64,000 nt of DNA, from positions 620,001 through 684,000 of the forward strand of contig NZ_FNRX01000002.1 of the NCBI RefSeq assembly GCF_900105195.1. The letters are read 5' to 3'. The stretch is from Rhodococcus pyridinivorans (GTDB lineage: Bacteria > Actinomycetota > Actinomycetes > Mycobacteriales > Mycobacteriaceae). Every line of letters starts with the position of its first letter. Positions within the stretch are counted from its first letter, which is position 1. This document shows positions 34,594 through 43,996 of the stretch, piece by piece. The position numbers and the translations under genes were made by a program. The notes under the pieces were generated by a model that ran no database searches, was not told the DNA's origin, and saw only the letters and a list, made by a program, of their open reading frames with translations.

Positions 34594-35790
34594 ATGACCC
34601 ACCGCCCCTCGCAGCCGCGCACCGATTCCCCGCGCTATCTCACCGAGGAACGCCTCGCGATCCGCGACCTCGCCCGTGACTTCGCGATGACGAAGGTGCT
34701 GCCCGTCGCCAACGAACTCGACCCGGTCCAGGGCGCCATCCCCGACTCCCTCAAGAAGGAGATGGCCGAGATCGGCTTCTTCGGGATCATGATCCCCGAG
34801 GAACACGGCGGTCTCGGGCTCGGCGTCTTCGAGTACTGCCTCGTGGCCGAGGAACTGTCGCGGGCATGGATGAGCGTGTCGGGTCTGCTCGCCCGCGGCA
34901 ACGGCATGGGCGGTGGATTCACCCCCGAGCAGGAGGCGGCACTGCTGCCCAAGGTCGCGCGCGGTGAGTACCTCGGCGCGTACGCCCTGTCGGAGGCCGA
35001 GGCCGGCTCCGACGTCGCGAACATCTCGTGCCGCGCCGTGCGCGACGGCGACGACTGGGTCGTCAACGGCACCAAGATGTGGTGCACCTACGCCGACGAG
35101 GCCGACTACCTCGTGCTCTTCGCCCGCACCGACCCGAACAAGGACCCGGCCAAGCCGCATCGCGGCATCAGCGCCTTCCTCGTCGAGAAGGAACGCGGCG
35201 TGTTTCCCGAGGGCATCTCGGGTACCAAGGTCCGCAAGATCGGCTACTTCGGGTGGAGCACCTGGGAACTGTCGTTCGACAACTTCCGCATCCCGGCCGA
35301 CAAGATGCTCGGCGAGGAGGGCAAGGGCTTCTACCTCGCCGTCTCCGGCCTCGAGGTGGGCCGTGCCCACACCGCCGCCCGCGCCATCGGCCTCGCCCGC
35401 GCCGCGCTCGAGGACTCGATCGAGTACGTGCACACCCGCCGCCAGTTCGGCCGCCCCATCGGCGATTTCCAGCATCTGAGGTTCAAGATCGCGAAGATGG
35501 CCGCCGACATCGAGGCCGCACGCCAGCTGATGTACTCGGTCGCCACCGACATCGACACCGGCCGGCGGTGCTCGCTCGAGGCGTCGATGTGCAAGCTCGT
35601 CGCCACCGAGATGGCCGAGCAGGTCACCAGCGAGGCCGTGCAGATCCACGGCGGCGCCGGATACACCACCGACTTCCAGGTCGAACGCCATTGGCGCGAC
35701 GCACGTCTGACGAAGATCTTCGAGGGCACCAGCGAGATCCAGATGCGCATCATCTCCGACGAACTCCTGGGAAGGCCCGAGCAGGCATGA
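34594..35790 (+). CDS. Acyl-CoA dehydrogenase
   Basis: 398 residues, full length. Family marks: ALSEAEAGSDVAN in the FAD region, VNGTKMWCTYAD, RRQFGRPIGDFQHLRFKIA, and the late KIFEGTSEIQMRII with the catalytic Glu. It oxidises an acyl-CoA to the enoyl-CoA using FAD and passes electrons to electron-transfer flavoprotein. It opens a four-gene operon whose next start overlaps its stop. A short or branched acyl-CoA is likely, but cannot be fixed from sequence. Confidence 0.92.
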   Translation: MTHRPSQPRTDSPRYLTEERLAIRDLARDFAMTKVLPVANELDPVQGAIPDSLKKEMAEIGFFGIMIPEEHGGLGLGVFEYCLVAEELSRAWMSVSGLLARGNGMGGGFTPEQEAALLPKVARGEYLGAYALSEAEAGSDVANISCRAVRDGDDWVVNGTKMWCTYADEADYLVLFARTDPNKDPAKPHRGISAFLVEKERGVFPEGISGTKVRKIGYFGWSTWELSFDNFRIPADKMLGEEGKGFYLAVSGLEVGRAHTAARAIGLARAALEDSIEYVHTRRQFGRPIGDFQHLRFKIAKMAADIEAARQLMYSVATDIDTGRRCSLEASMCKLVATEMAEQVTSEAVQIHGGAGYTTDFQVERHWRDARLTKIFEGTSEIQMRIISDELLGRPEQA

Positions 35791-36527
35791 GCGCACACAC
35801 CGTCACCCGCCCGCTCACCGTCGGGGACCGCACCGCCTCGGAACCCTGCACCGTGGCCGATGTCCTGACCGCCTCCGGTACGGTGGCACCGGCGAACTCA
35901 CCCGTCCTCGGTGCCCTGGCCGTCGCCTCGCTCGTCCCGTCCGTTCCCGGTGGCGTACCGTCCGGATTCGACTGGAACGCAAACGATCCGGTCTCCGCAT
36001 CGGACGTCGTATCGGCGGACACCGTGATCACCCGCGTGTCCGGACGGACCGCGCGCCGCTACGTCCGGCTCGTGGACCAGGCCGGCACGGTACGCGAATC
36101 CGGCACCGAGACATGGACCTTCGACGACGAACAGCCGACGGTTCCCGAACTGGAATTCTGCACACCCGCCTGGGGCGCACTGCTCGCCGAGAGCCTCTCG
36201 GAAGACCGGGACTTTGCTTCCTCGCTGTCCACCTGGGACGGCACCATCGGACTGCGCAGCGGCGAGATCGAACTGCACCTGCGCATCTACAAGGGGCGGA
36301 TCGTCGACGTCACCCGGCGCACCCCGCACGGCGCGACGTTCACCTTCGTCGCGTCCGACCACGCCTGGACCGATCTCGTCCTGTCCGAGGAGAACGACTT
36401 CATGCGCCGCGCCATCCGCGGCGAATTCTCCTCCACCGGAGACGGATACGAATACCTACGCCTGACCAAGCCGCTCAACACGATCATCGGGCACGCCCGT
36501 GCCCTCGCCCGAAAGGCCCGCTCATGA
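35787..36527 (+). CDS. Hot-dog-like domain fused to an SCP2-like domain
   Basis: 246 residues, no full-length family recognised. Residues 1-115 have a hot-dog-like strand order with DTVITRVSGRTARRYVRLVD and a preceding Pro/Val-rich region. Residues 125-245 look like an SCP2 domain: WGALLAESL, TWDGTIGLRSGEIELHLRIYKG, ATFTFVASDHAWTDLV, and the end TKPLNTIIGHARALA. ATGA overlap with the dehydrogenase on one side and with the hydrolase on the other. A bound acyl substrate handed between the enzymes of this operon would fit, but this is inference. Confidence 0.6.
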   Translation: MSAHTVTRPLTVGDRTASEPCTVADVLTASGTVAPANSPVLGALAVASLVPSVPGGVPSGFDWNANDPVSASDVVSADTVITRVSGRTARRYVRLVDQAGTVRESGTETWTFDDEQPTVPELEFCTPAWGALLAESLSEDRDFASSLSTWDGTIGLRSGEIELHLRIYKGRIVDVTRRTPHGATFTFVASDHAWTDLVLSEENDFMRRAIRGEFSSTGDGYEYLRLTKPLNTIIGHARALARKARS

Positions 36528-37399
36528 TCGAGGCCCGCTACCTGGAGATCGGCGGAGCGCTCGGCTTCGTCGAGATCGTCACTCCCGACGCACGATCCGG
36601 CAACGCGCTCGACGCGACCGACCTGCCCACCGTCCTGTGTATCCACACTGCGGGCCAGAGCGGCGTGCAGTGGCGCCACGCGGCCCGGGATCTCGCCGAC
36701 CGCGGCTACCGGGTGGTCGTCCCCGACCTGCCCGGCCACGGACGTTCCGAACCGGCACCCGGCGGCCCCGTCACGAGCCTGATCACCTACGGCGACTGGT
36801 TGTGCGAGGTGCTCGACGCGCTCGGGATCGACCGGCCGTTCGTCATGGGCTGCTCGATCGGGGGCAAGCTCACACTCGAACTCGCGACCCGCCCGGACCG
36901 TCCGCTGTCCGGGGCCGTGGCGATGGAAGCCGAGCCCGGCCCGGGCCGCGTCAACGTCACCGGTCTGCGCCGCGAACTCGAGGACGTCGCCGGACCGTCG
37001 CGCTCCGAGCGCACCTATCTGGGAACTCTTGCATCCGTGGGACGTTCGGTTCCGGAGGTGAAGGCGCACACGATCGCGCTCATGCACAAGCGGGAGGACC
37101 CGGAGATCTCGTCGTCCGACCTCATCGGCTGGGGAACCCACGACGTGCGCGACCGCCTCGACCGGGTGACCGCACCGATCCACCTCGTCGCCGGCGTCGA
37201 CGACCCGTGGATCGACCCCGACGCCGTGGCCCGGGCAGCGGACACCATCAACGACGCACTTCCCGGACGCGCCCGCTTCACGGCACTGGCCGGTATCGGG
37301 CACTATCCGATGGAGGAGATCGACGACTTCGCCGCGCTCGCCGACACCTGGATCGGTGAACTGCGCCGGGTCGCTGTTCCCGAGGAGGCAGCGCTGTGA
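36524..37399 (+). CDS. Alpha/beta hydrolase
   Basis: 291 residues. Nucleophile elbow GCSIGG (Ser), oxyanion strand HTAGQSGVQWRHAARDL, PDLPGHGRS, acid in GVDDPWID and the His in GIGHYPMEE. The start ATG 36524 overlaps the preceding stop as ATGA, and its stop overlaps the ligase start as GTGA. It may be a thioesterase, a lactonase or a carbon-carbon hydrolase in the same pathway. Confidence 0.87.
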   Translation: MIEARYLEIGGALGFVEIVTPDARSGNALDATDLPTVLCIHTAGQSGVQWRHAARDLADRGYRVVVPDLPGHGRSEPAPGGPVTSLITYGDWLCEVLDALGIDRPFVMGCSIGGKLTLELATRPDRPLSGAVAMEAEPGPGRVNVTGLRRELEDVAGPSRSERTYLGTLASVGRSVPEVKAHTIALMHKREDPEISSSDLIGWGTHDVRDRLDRVTAPIHLVAGVDDPWIDPDAVARAADTINDALPGRARFTALAGIGHYPMEEIDDFAALADTWIGELRRVAVPEEAAL

Positions 37400-39093
37400 C
37401 CACCACCCGCACCGACACCCTGCCCGCACTGCTCGACGGGCTCGTCGCCGCGAATCCGGATGCCCCGATCGCCTACGACATCGTCGACGACGTGGCGGTG
37501 GCCCGCAGCCGCGGAGAGTTCCGCGACCGGGTCGAGGCCGTGCGCAGCGAACTCGACGGCATCGGCATGCGCGCCGGCCAGTGCATCGCGGTGATGTTGC
37601 CGAACTGGTCCGACGCACTCGTGTGGCAGTTCGCGGCCTCCGCGCTCGGTGCCCACGTCATCGGTGTCAACACCCGCTACAACACCCGTGAGGTCGCGCA
37701 CATACTCACCGCCGCACGACCTGCCGTCGTGTCCGTGCCGGCCGCCTTCCACGGACTCGACCTGTTCGGTCGGCTCACCGAGGCCGCGGCGTCCGTGCCC
37801 GATGTGGCCACCCCGGTGGTTGCGGTGGTGCCCGGACCGGCGAACCCCTCGGCGTCCCCGGCCGACTTCGATCTCGGTGGAGGCGCGTGGACGGCCGGCA
37901 GCGGCGACACGCGTGGCGCGAGCGCTCCCGAGACCCCCGACACCGCGACACTCACCCCGGCCGGGATCGACGACGATCCCGAGGATCGGATCGCGGTGGC
38001 GTTCACGACATCCGGTTCCACGGGCGTGCCCAAGCTGGCCGCACATCGCGGCAACGCGGTCGTCCGTCACGGACGCGCCGACGCCGCGATCATGAAGGTC
38101 GCCGAGGGCGACGTGGCGCTGTGCGTGCTCCCGGTCTCGGGGGTCTTCGGTTTCAGTACCGCGATGGCGGCGCTCGCCGGTGGGGGAGCGCTGCTCATGG
38201 AGACGGTCTTCGATCCGGATGCGGTCCTGCGCCGGATGCGGGAGGTCGGGGTCACACACGCGGTGGGCGCCGACGACTTGTTCGGCCGTCTCTACGACGC
38301 CTGGCACGACGGCGAACGCGTCGATCTGTCGTCATTGCGCTGGGTCGGCATCGCCGACTTCCTCGGCCGCTCCCACGAGATCGCCCGATGGCTGCGCGAC
38401 GAATTCGGCACCCACACCTCCGGTGTGTTCGGTTCGTCCGAGGTCTTCGCCCTCGCGATGCTGTGGAACGCCGACGATCCGGAATCGGTGCGTTGGAACG
38501 GTGGCGGACGCGCGGTCGACACGGCGATCGAACTGCGGGTCGCCGATCCCTACGACGATCGGGTCCTCCCGGCCGGCGAACAGGGCGAACTGCAGTTCCG
38601 CGGCCCGAACGTCGTCGACGCCTATCTCGGCAACCCCGACGCCGCCGCGCGCGCGTTCACGGCCGACGGTTGGTTCCGCAGCGGCGACCTCGCCGTCGAC
38701 CTCGGCGACGGGGGTTTCCGTTACGTCTGCCGGATGGGCGACGTCCTGCGCCTGCGCGGCTTCCTCGTCGACCCCGCCGAGATCGAGACGCGTCTGGCGG
38801 AGCATCCCGGCGTGGCCACGGCCAAGGTCGTCGGCATCACCGGCGACGGCGGCTACACGGAGGCGATCGGTTTCGTCGTCCCCACCGACGACGCACCCGC
38901 GGACACGACCTCGGTGACCCTTCGGGCCTGGTGCCGCGAGACCCTCGCCGCCTTCAAGGTGCCCACGGCGATCCATGTCATCGAACGGATGCCCACCACG
39001 GTCGGGGGCAACGGCTCGAAGATCCGCGCCGTGGAACTGCGCGAGTGGGCCCGCGAGTGGGCCGGTAGCGAACGCGACTTCCGAGCCGGATAG
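37396..39093 (+). CDS. AMP-forming acid-CoA ligase
   Basis: 565 residues, ANL family. Phosphate loop FTTSGSTGVPK, GVFGSSEVFAL where classical enzymes have YGxTE, the hinge WFRSGDLAV...RMGDVLRLRGFLVDP, and a late NGSKIRAVELRE that carries the probable catalytic Lys. GTG 37396 overlaps the hydrolase stop. It closes the four-gene operon and should activate the acid whose CoA ester the dehydrogenase then uses. A loop at about 148-193 rich in Pro, Ala and Gly is longer than usual. Confidence 0.88.
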   Translation: MTTTRTDTLPALLDGLVAANPDAPIAYDIVDDVAVARSRGEFRDRVEAVRSELDGIGMRAGQCIAVMLPNWSDALVWQFAASALGAHVIGVNTRYNTREVAHILTAARPAVVSVPAAFHGLDLFGRLTEAAASVPDVATPVVAVVPGPANPSASPADFDLGGGAWTAGSGDTRGASAPETPDTATLTPAGIDDDPEDRIAVAFTTSGSTGVPKLAAHRGNAVVRHGRADAAIMKVAEGDVALCVLPVSGVFGFSTAMAALAGGGALLMETVFDPDAVLRRMREVGVTHAVGADDLFGRLYDAWHDGERVDLSSLRWVGIADFLGRSHEIARWLRDEFGTHTSGVFGSSEVFALAMLWNADDPESVRWNGGGRAVDTAIELRVADPYDDRVLPAGEQGELQFRGPNVVDAYLGNPDAAARAFTADGWFRSGDLAVDLGDGGFRYVCRMGDVLRLRGFLVDPAEIETRLAEHPGVATAKVVGITGDGGYTEAIGFVVPTDDAPADTTSVTLRAWCRETLAAFKVPTAIHVIERMPTTVGGNGSKIRAVELREWAREWAGSERDFRAG

Positions 39094-39131
39094 CGTCCTG
39101 CGTCGTCACGATCCGCACGCGGTCGCGTCGC

Positions 39132-40430
39132 TCAGTTGCGGCCCATCGGTGCGGTCGTGGCGACGCGGCCCCTGGTGAGAATCGACAGCGACGCGGCGAC
39201 CGCGCACAGGGACGCTCCGGCCCACCACGCGTAGGTGTAGGTGCCGAGGTTGTCGCGGATGACCCCGGCTCCGAAAGCGGCCGCCGCGGCACCGATCTGG
39301 TGGGAGGCGAACACCCAGCCGAACACGATGGTTCCGCGGTCGCCGAAGATCCGGCGGCACAGCATCGCAGTCGGCGGCACGGTGGCGACCCAGTCCAGGC
39401 CGTAGACCACGACGAACAGGATCATGCTCGGGTGCACGGACTCCTGCAGCAACCAGGGCAGCAGGAGCAGACCCACGCCGCGGAAGGTGTAGTAGAAGGC
39501 CAGCAGCTTGCGGGGGTCGAACTTGTCGGTCAGCCATCCGGAGGCGATGGTGCCGACGATGTCGAAGATCCCCACGGCGGCCATGAGGCTCGCCGCGGTG
39601 GTCGTGGGCATGCCGTGGTCGTGGGCCGACGGGATGAAGTGGATGCCGACGAGTCCGTTGGTGGTGGCTCCGCAGATGGCGAAGGCGATCGCGAGGGCCC
39701 AGAACGCCCGGTGACGCACCGCGAAGACCAGCCCTTCGAGAGCGCGGCCGACGGCACCACCGGTCGCCCGCGCCGGCGCGATGTAGGTCTCGGGGTCGGC
39801 CCCGTAGGGCAGGACGCCGCGCTCGTCGGGATGATCGCGGATCACCGCCCACACCAGCGGGACGACGACGAGCGCCGCCGCGGCGATCACGAGGGAGGCC
39901 TGCCGCCACCCGACGTTCTCCGCGAGCGCGGCCACGGGAGGGAGGATCACCAGCTGGCCGGTCGCGGAACCGGCCGTGAGGATGCCCATCACCAGGCCGC
40001 GCCGCTCGACGAACCACCGGTCGGCGATGGTCGCCGCCAGGACCAGGGCCATCGACCCCGTGCCGGTACCGATGAGCAGTCCCCAGAACACGAGCAACTG
40101 CCACGAGGCGGTCATGGCGACGCTGCCACCGGCGCCGAGGGCCACCAGGAACAGCGCCGACGAGATCACCCGGCGCATGCCGAACCGGTCCATCAGGGCG
40201 GCGGCGAACGGTGCGACGAGTCCGAACAGGACGAGGTTGATGCTGACCGCGAGCGACATGACGCTCGTCGACCAGCCGAACTCGTCGTGCAGCGGCACCA
40301 TGAGCGCGCCGGGTGCCGCCCGGAAGCCGGCGGCGCCGAACAACGCGAGGAAGGCCACCGCGGCGACCCACCATGCCGGGTGGATGCGGGCCGGTCGGTG
40401 GTCACTGCGCTGGGCCGGGCGCACACTCAT
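39132..40430 (-). CDS. MFS transporter
   Basis: 432 residues with 12 predicted membrane segments. The loop between segments 2 and 3 reads AALMDRFGMRRV and another is GWLTDKFDPRK, both normal for MFS. It is close to the oxalate/formate antiporter-like and monocarboxylate branches in layout. ATG 40430 follows a GTG in frame; both are possible. Converges with the ligase gene 38 bp away. The substrate is unknown. Confidence 0.88.
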   Translation of the reverse strand: MSVRPAQRSDHRPARIHPAWWVAAVAFLALFGAAGFRAAPGALMVPLHDEFGWSTSVMSLAVSINLVLFGLVAPFAAALMDRFGMRRVISSALFLVALGAGGSVAMTASWQLLVFWGLLIGTGTGSMALVLAATIADRWFVERRGLVMGILTAGSATGQLVILPPVAALAENVGWRQASLVIAAAALVVVPLVWAVIRDHPDERGVLPYGADPETYIAPARATGGAVGRALEGLVFAVRHRAFWALAIAFAICGATTNGLVGIHFIPSAHDHGMPTTTAASLMAAVGIFDIVGTIASGWLTDKFDPRKLLAFYYTFRGVGLLLLPWLLQESVHPSMILFVVVYGLDWVATVPPTAMLCRRIFGDRGTIVFGWVFASHQIGAAAAAFGAGVIRDNLGTYTYAWWAGASLCAVAASLSILTRGRVATTAPMGRN

Positions 40431-40505
40431 CACGAATTCACTTTCTTCGAGAAAGCAACAGGATGAGCAGACGATACCCAGCAGTGCGTCGCGGGAGGCG
40501 AGCGG

Positions 40506-40835
40506 TCAGCCGTCCTGACTCCCCGGCGTCCGGTAACTCGCGTCGCGGCGCGCGGCCTCGTCGACCTGTTCGGGGGTGAGCAGGGCGATCGGCGTGGAGC
40601 GCGCGGCGCCGGAGGCGATGGTGCGGAGTTCGAGTGTCGCGGCCGCGATCTCGTCGGGCACCTCGCCGAGCACGTACAGATCGTGACCACCGAGCGCGAA
40701 GTGCACCGAATCGACCGTCCCGCCCACACTTTCGACCATCCGGACGATGGCGTCGCGCCGGGACGTACCGCCGTCCGTGAGCAACCCGCGTGCGCCGTCC
40801 GCGGTGTAGTTCACCTGCCAGAGATATCGCGGCAT
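40506..40835 (-). CDS. GYD-domain protein
   Basis: 109 residues, an alpha-beta barrel-type small protein. Recognised by MPRYLWQVNYTADGARGLLTD at the start and GGHDLYVLGEVPDE, the G-x-D-x-Y-like motif that names the family. AAAGGAG lies seven bases before ATG 40835. The function of the family is not known. Confidence 0.8.
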   Translation of the reverse strand: MPRYLWQVNYTADGARGLLTDGGTSRRDAIVRMVESVGGTVDSVHFALGGHDLYVLGEVPDEIAAATLELRTIASGAARSTPIALLTPEQVDEAARRDASYRTPGSQDG

Positions 40836-40962
40836 GATCGTCTCCTTTCGAGGATCCCGACCTCCATGGTCGGTCCTCCCCTCGTCGCCCGGGACGGTTT
40901 CGCCGGGAATCGCGGCCTAGTCTCGATATCGAGATCCATCCACCGCATCGAAAGGGAGTGCC

Positions 40963-41370
40963 GTGCCGAAACGACCCGTGCCCGGGGCCGTCGCAGAATT
41001 CCTCACCCAGCCCAACTACGCCACGATCAGCTCTCTGCGCCCGGACGGTCATCCGGTGTCCGTTCCGACCTGGTACGTCTACGAGGACGGCCGCATCCTC
41101 GTCAACATGGACTCCACCCGTAAGCGCCTCGACTACCTGCGGAACGACCCGCGGGTGAGCCTGTCGGCGATGGATCCGCAGGACTGGATCACGCACGTGA
41201 GCCTCCAGGGGCGGGTCGTCGAATTCACCGACGATCCGTCCCTGGAGGACATCGACCGGATCGCTCGCCACTACACGGGCAAGCCGTACCACGCGCGCGA
41301 CGGCAAGCGCGTCAACGCGTGGATCGAGATCGACCGCTGGCACGCGTGGGGTCGCCTGCGCAACGCCTGA
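40963..41370 (+). CDS. Pyridoxamine-oxidase-like (PPOX/F420-type) protein
   Basis: 135 residues of the split-barrel flavin/F420-binding family: ATISSLRPDGHPVSVPTWYVY, KRLDYLRNDPRVSLS, and the C-terminal end WIEIDRWHAWG. GTG 40963 has AAAGGGAG upstream. In actinobacteria many such small proteins use coenzyme F420 to reduce varied compounds; which cofactor is used cannot be read here. Confidence 0.86.
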   Translation: MPKRPVPGAVAEFLTQPNYATISSLRPDGHPVSVPTWYVYEDGRILVNMDSTRKRLDYLRNDPRVSLSAMDPQDWITHVSLQGRVVEFTDDPSLEDIDRIARHYTGKPYHARDGKRVNAWIEIDRWHAWGRLRNA

Positions 41371-41395
41371 GATCGATCGGGGAAAAGGCCGGTGG

Positions 41396-41977
41396 TCAGA
41401 TGACGCCGGCCTTCTTCGCCGTACTGCGTGCCTGGAACGCCAGGATGATGAGCAGCACGCCGAACAGGATCGCGTAGATGCCGAGCAGGACGATCAGGCT
41501 CAGGATGCCCTCGCCGGGGAAGATCAGCAGCACGATGCCGAACAGGACGGCGACGACGCCGGCGAGCACCGACCACACCCATCCGGACTCGGGGACCTTC
41601 CGGAAACGGATGCCGCCGACGATGCCGGTGATGCCGAACAGGATGGCGTAGAACGCGATCACGTACAGCAGTGCGAGTGCGGTGATGCCGGGCCAGAACA
41701 GTGCGACGAGGCCGGCGAGGACGGAGACGACGCCCATGGCGAGCCACCAGCCCCAGCCCTCGGGCTTGTCACGGACCGACTGGACGACCAGTACGATGCC
41801 GTCGATGATCGCGTAGGCCGCGAAGACGACCACCAGCGCCCACACGGTGATGCCGGGCCAGACGAGTGCGACGACACCGAAGAGGACCGCGAGGATGCCG
41901 CGCAGCAGCACCACCCACCAGATCTGCTTCAGTAATGATCGGAACGGATCGTTGGAAGAAACCGAGCTCGTGGACAT
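41396..41977 (-). CDS. HdeD-family membrane protein
   Basis: 193 residues with six membrane segments in three similar pairs, each with a VLFGVVALVWPGI-like unit (positions about 31, 86 and 140). This internal repeat is the DUF308/HdeD pattern, linked with acid stress in E. coli. AGGAGCC precedes ATG 41977. No partner gene. Confidence 0.88.
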   Translation of the reverse strand: MSTSSVSSNDPFRSLLKQIWWVVLLRGILAVLFGVVALVWPGITVWALVVVFAAYAIIDGIVLVVQSVRDKPEGWGWWLAMGVVSVLAGLVALFWPGITALALLYVIAFYAILFGITGIVGGIRFRKVPESGWVWSVLAGVVAVLFGIVLLIFPGEGILSLIVLLGIYAILFGVLLIILAFQARSTAKKAGVI

Positions 41978-42075
41978 GACGGCTCCTGGCGTGTGATGTG
42001 ATCTTGTAGCCCAGAGGATAAGCGCGGTCGTGCTGCTTCGCGTGCCGAATCGAAGCCGAGGTTACGCTCGGAAAC

Positions 42076-42888
42076 GTGGCCGGGGCGAGGATCGGGATAT
42101 CGGGATGGCGCTATCCGGGCTGGCGCGGAGACTTCTATCCGGAAGGACTCGTCCAACGCCGGGAACTCGAATACGCCGCCCAGCGGTTCGGATCGATCGA
42201 GATCAACGGCTCGTTCTACTCGCTGCAGCGCCCGAGCAGCTATCTCGCGTGGCGGGACGCCGCACCCGACGACTTCGTCTACGCCGTCAAGGGCGGGCGG
42301 TTCGTCACCCACACGAAACGGCTCGCGGGTGTCGACGACGCCCTCGCCAATTTTTTCGCCTCCGGTGTGCTCGCGCTCGGCCCGAAACTCGGTCCGGTGC
42401 TGTGGCAGCTCCCGCCGACCCTCGGTTTCGAGGAGGACAGGTTCGCGGACTTCTTCACCCGGTTGCCCCGCACGACGATGGCCGCCGGCGAACTCGCCCG
42501 CCGGCACACCGACAAACTCGCCGACGATCGGGTGTGGGTGGAGGTGGACGCCGAGCGTCCGCTGCGGCACGCCGTCGAGGTGCGGCATCCCGACCTCGCG
42601 AGCCCGCAGGCCGTGGAGTTGCTGCGCGCGCACGACATCGGGCTCGTCGTCGCCGACACGGCCGGAAAGTTCCCGTTCCTCACCGACGTCACGAGCGATT
42701 TCGTCTACGTGCGGATGCACGGCGACAAGGAGCTGTATGCGAGCGGGTACACCCCCGACGTTCTCGACGTGTGGGCCGAGCGGATCCGCGGATGGCTGGG
42801 CGACGGCAGGGACGTCTACGTGTACTTCGACAACGACATGAAAGGCTGTGCACCGCACGACGCGCTCGCGTTGCAGGAACGCCTGTGA
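42076..42888 (+). CDS. DUF72 protein
   Basis: 270 residues of a TIM-barrel family of unknown reaction: GISGWRYPGWRGDFYPEGL, FGSIEINGSFYSLQR, YAVKGGRFVTHTKRL, and YVYFDNDMKGCAPHDAL at the end. The start is GTG 42076. Its stop overlaps the next start, so the two are translated together. Confidence 0.87.
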   Translation: MAGARIGISGWRYPGWRGDFYPEGLVQRRELEYAAQRFGSIEINGSFYSLQRPSSYLAWRDAAPDDFVYAVKGGRFVTHTKRLAGVDDALANFFASGVLALGPKLGPVLWQLPPTLGFEEDRFADFFTRLPRTTMAAGELARRHTDKLADDRVWVEVDAERPLRHAVEVRHPDLASPQAVELLRAHDIGLVVADTAGKFPFLTDVTSDFVYVRMHGDKELYASGYTPDVLDVWAERIRGWLGDGRDVYVYFDNDMKGCAPHDALALQERL

Positions 42889-43400
42889 CCGGGCGTCCGG
42901 AGGAAGGACAGGAGATCGCTGTGTGGCCCGACCACTGGCCGAGAACGCCGCGGGAGATCGCGACGGCCACCGCCGATGCGCTCGCCGCTGCCCGCAGCGA
43001 GTCGGCCGAGCCCTTCGACGAGGCGGTCGCGGTACTGGTCGACCTGCCCTACGAGCAGGTCACGGCCGTGCACGCGGGCATGGTCCGGGAGTTGCTCGAG
43101 GAACTGCATCCCGACGGTCTCGCCGGTGAGGACGTGCAGGCCGTGCTCGAACGCTCCGTCCGTTCCGGACTGCGATGGCTGCCATCGCTCGAACCCGAAG
43201 CCGTTGTTGCTGTGCTCACGGGTGCGCTCGGAGTGTCCGATTCCGACGCCGAACGCCCGAAGATCCGTCCCGAGCAGTATCTGGCCGCGGGCCTGCTCGT
43301 CGTCGCCGATCTCGTCGCTGCGCGCCGCGTGGCTCCCGAGGCGTATCTGCGCCGCGCCGTGAGCGAGATCGAACGGGCCGAGACGCAGGAGATGCCCTGA
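42885..43400 (+). CDS. Uncharacterised protein coupled to DUF72
   Basis: 171 residues, GTG start overlapping the DUF72 stop. Acidic, Ala/Leu/Val-rich, mostly helical, without membrane segments or Cys (ALLDLPYEQVTAVHAGM-like helices). I do not recognise it. The overlap with DUF72 is the only clue to its job. Confidence 0.65.
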   Translation: MTGRPEEGQEIAVWPDHWPRTPREIATATADALAAARSESAEPFDEAVAVLVDLPYEQVTAVHAGMVRELLEELHPDGLAGEDVQAVLERSVRSGLRWLPSLEPEAVVAVLTGALGVSDSDAERPKIRPEQYLAAGLLVVADLVAARRVAPEAYLRRAVSEIERAETQEMP

Positions 43401-43413
43401 CCTGTTCGGGGGA

Positions 43414-43926
43414 TCAGGCCGGATAGTGGTTCTCGACGTTGCGGACGACCTTGCGCAACAGGTCGGACAGGACCTGAACCTCGTCGTCGTCGAGTCCGTC
43501 GAGCATCTGCCGCTCGCGTGCCAGGCGTCGCGGGAACTCCTTCTCGACGAGTGCGCGCCCGTCGTCGGTGAGGGTGAGGAGGACGACGCGGCCGTCGCGT
43601 TCGAGTCGTGTGCGTTCGACGAGACCGAGTTTGGCGAGTCGCTCGGTGTGCTTCGTCGTCGACGCACCGGAGATCCCCGTGATCGAGGTGACCTCGCTGG
43701 CGCGTAACGGGTGGTCGCTGCGGGCGAGCGCGCTGAGTACCTCGAACTCGCTGCGGCTGATGCCGCTCGGTTCGAGTTCCCGATCGAAGTAGGTGAGCGC
43801 GAGCGACCCGATGCGGGTGATGCGACCGATCACGTCGATGGGGCGCAGGTCGAGGCCGGGGTAGTGGGCGGTCCATCCGAGACGTACGCGATCGACGTAA
43901 TCGGGCTGGGGCGTCTCGGAGGGCAT
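43414..43926 (-). CDS. MarR-family regulator
   Basis: 170 residues. Winged helix: FEVLSALARSDHPLRASEV, recognition helix SGASTTKHTERLAKLGLV, wing ERDGRVVLLTLTDDG. Divergent from the FUSC-type gene with an AT-rich palindromic spacer between. It likely represses that gene and itself, as many MarR proteins do for efflux genes. Confidence 0.9.
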   Translation of the reverse strand: MPSETPQPDYVDRVRLGWTAHYPGLDLRPIDVIGRITRIGSLALTYFDRELEPSGISRSEFEVLSALARSDHPLRASEVTSITGISGASTTKHTERLAKLGLVERTRLERDGRVVLLTLTDDGRALVEKEFPRRLARERQMLDGLDDDEVQVLSDLLRKVVRNVENHYPA

Positions 43927-43956
43927 GTGGCAAGTCTAACGGCAGCGGACGAACAA

Positions 43957-43981
43957 TTTCATAGATATTTTACTAGTGAAA
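43957..43981. promoter_or_regulatory. AT-rich inverted repeat, likely MarR operator
   Basis: TTTCA (43957-43961) and TGAAA (43977-43981) flank a very AT-rich centre that also has imperfect TAG/CTA symmetry. It lies in the 70-bp gap between the divergent MarR and FUSC-type genes. Confidence 0.5.
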
Positions 43982-43996
43982 CAATAGGGTGGACGG

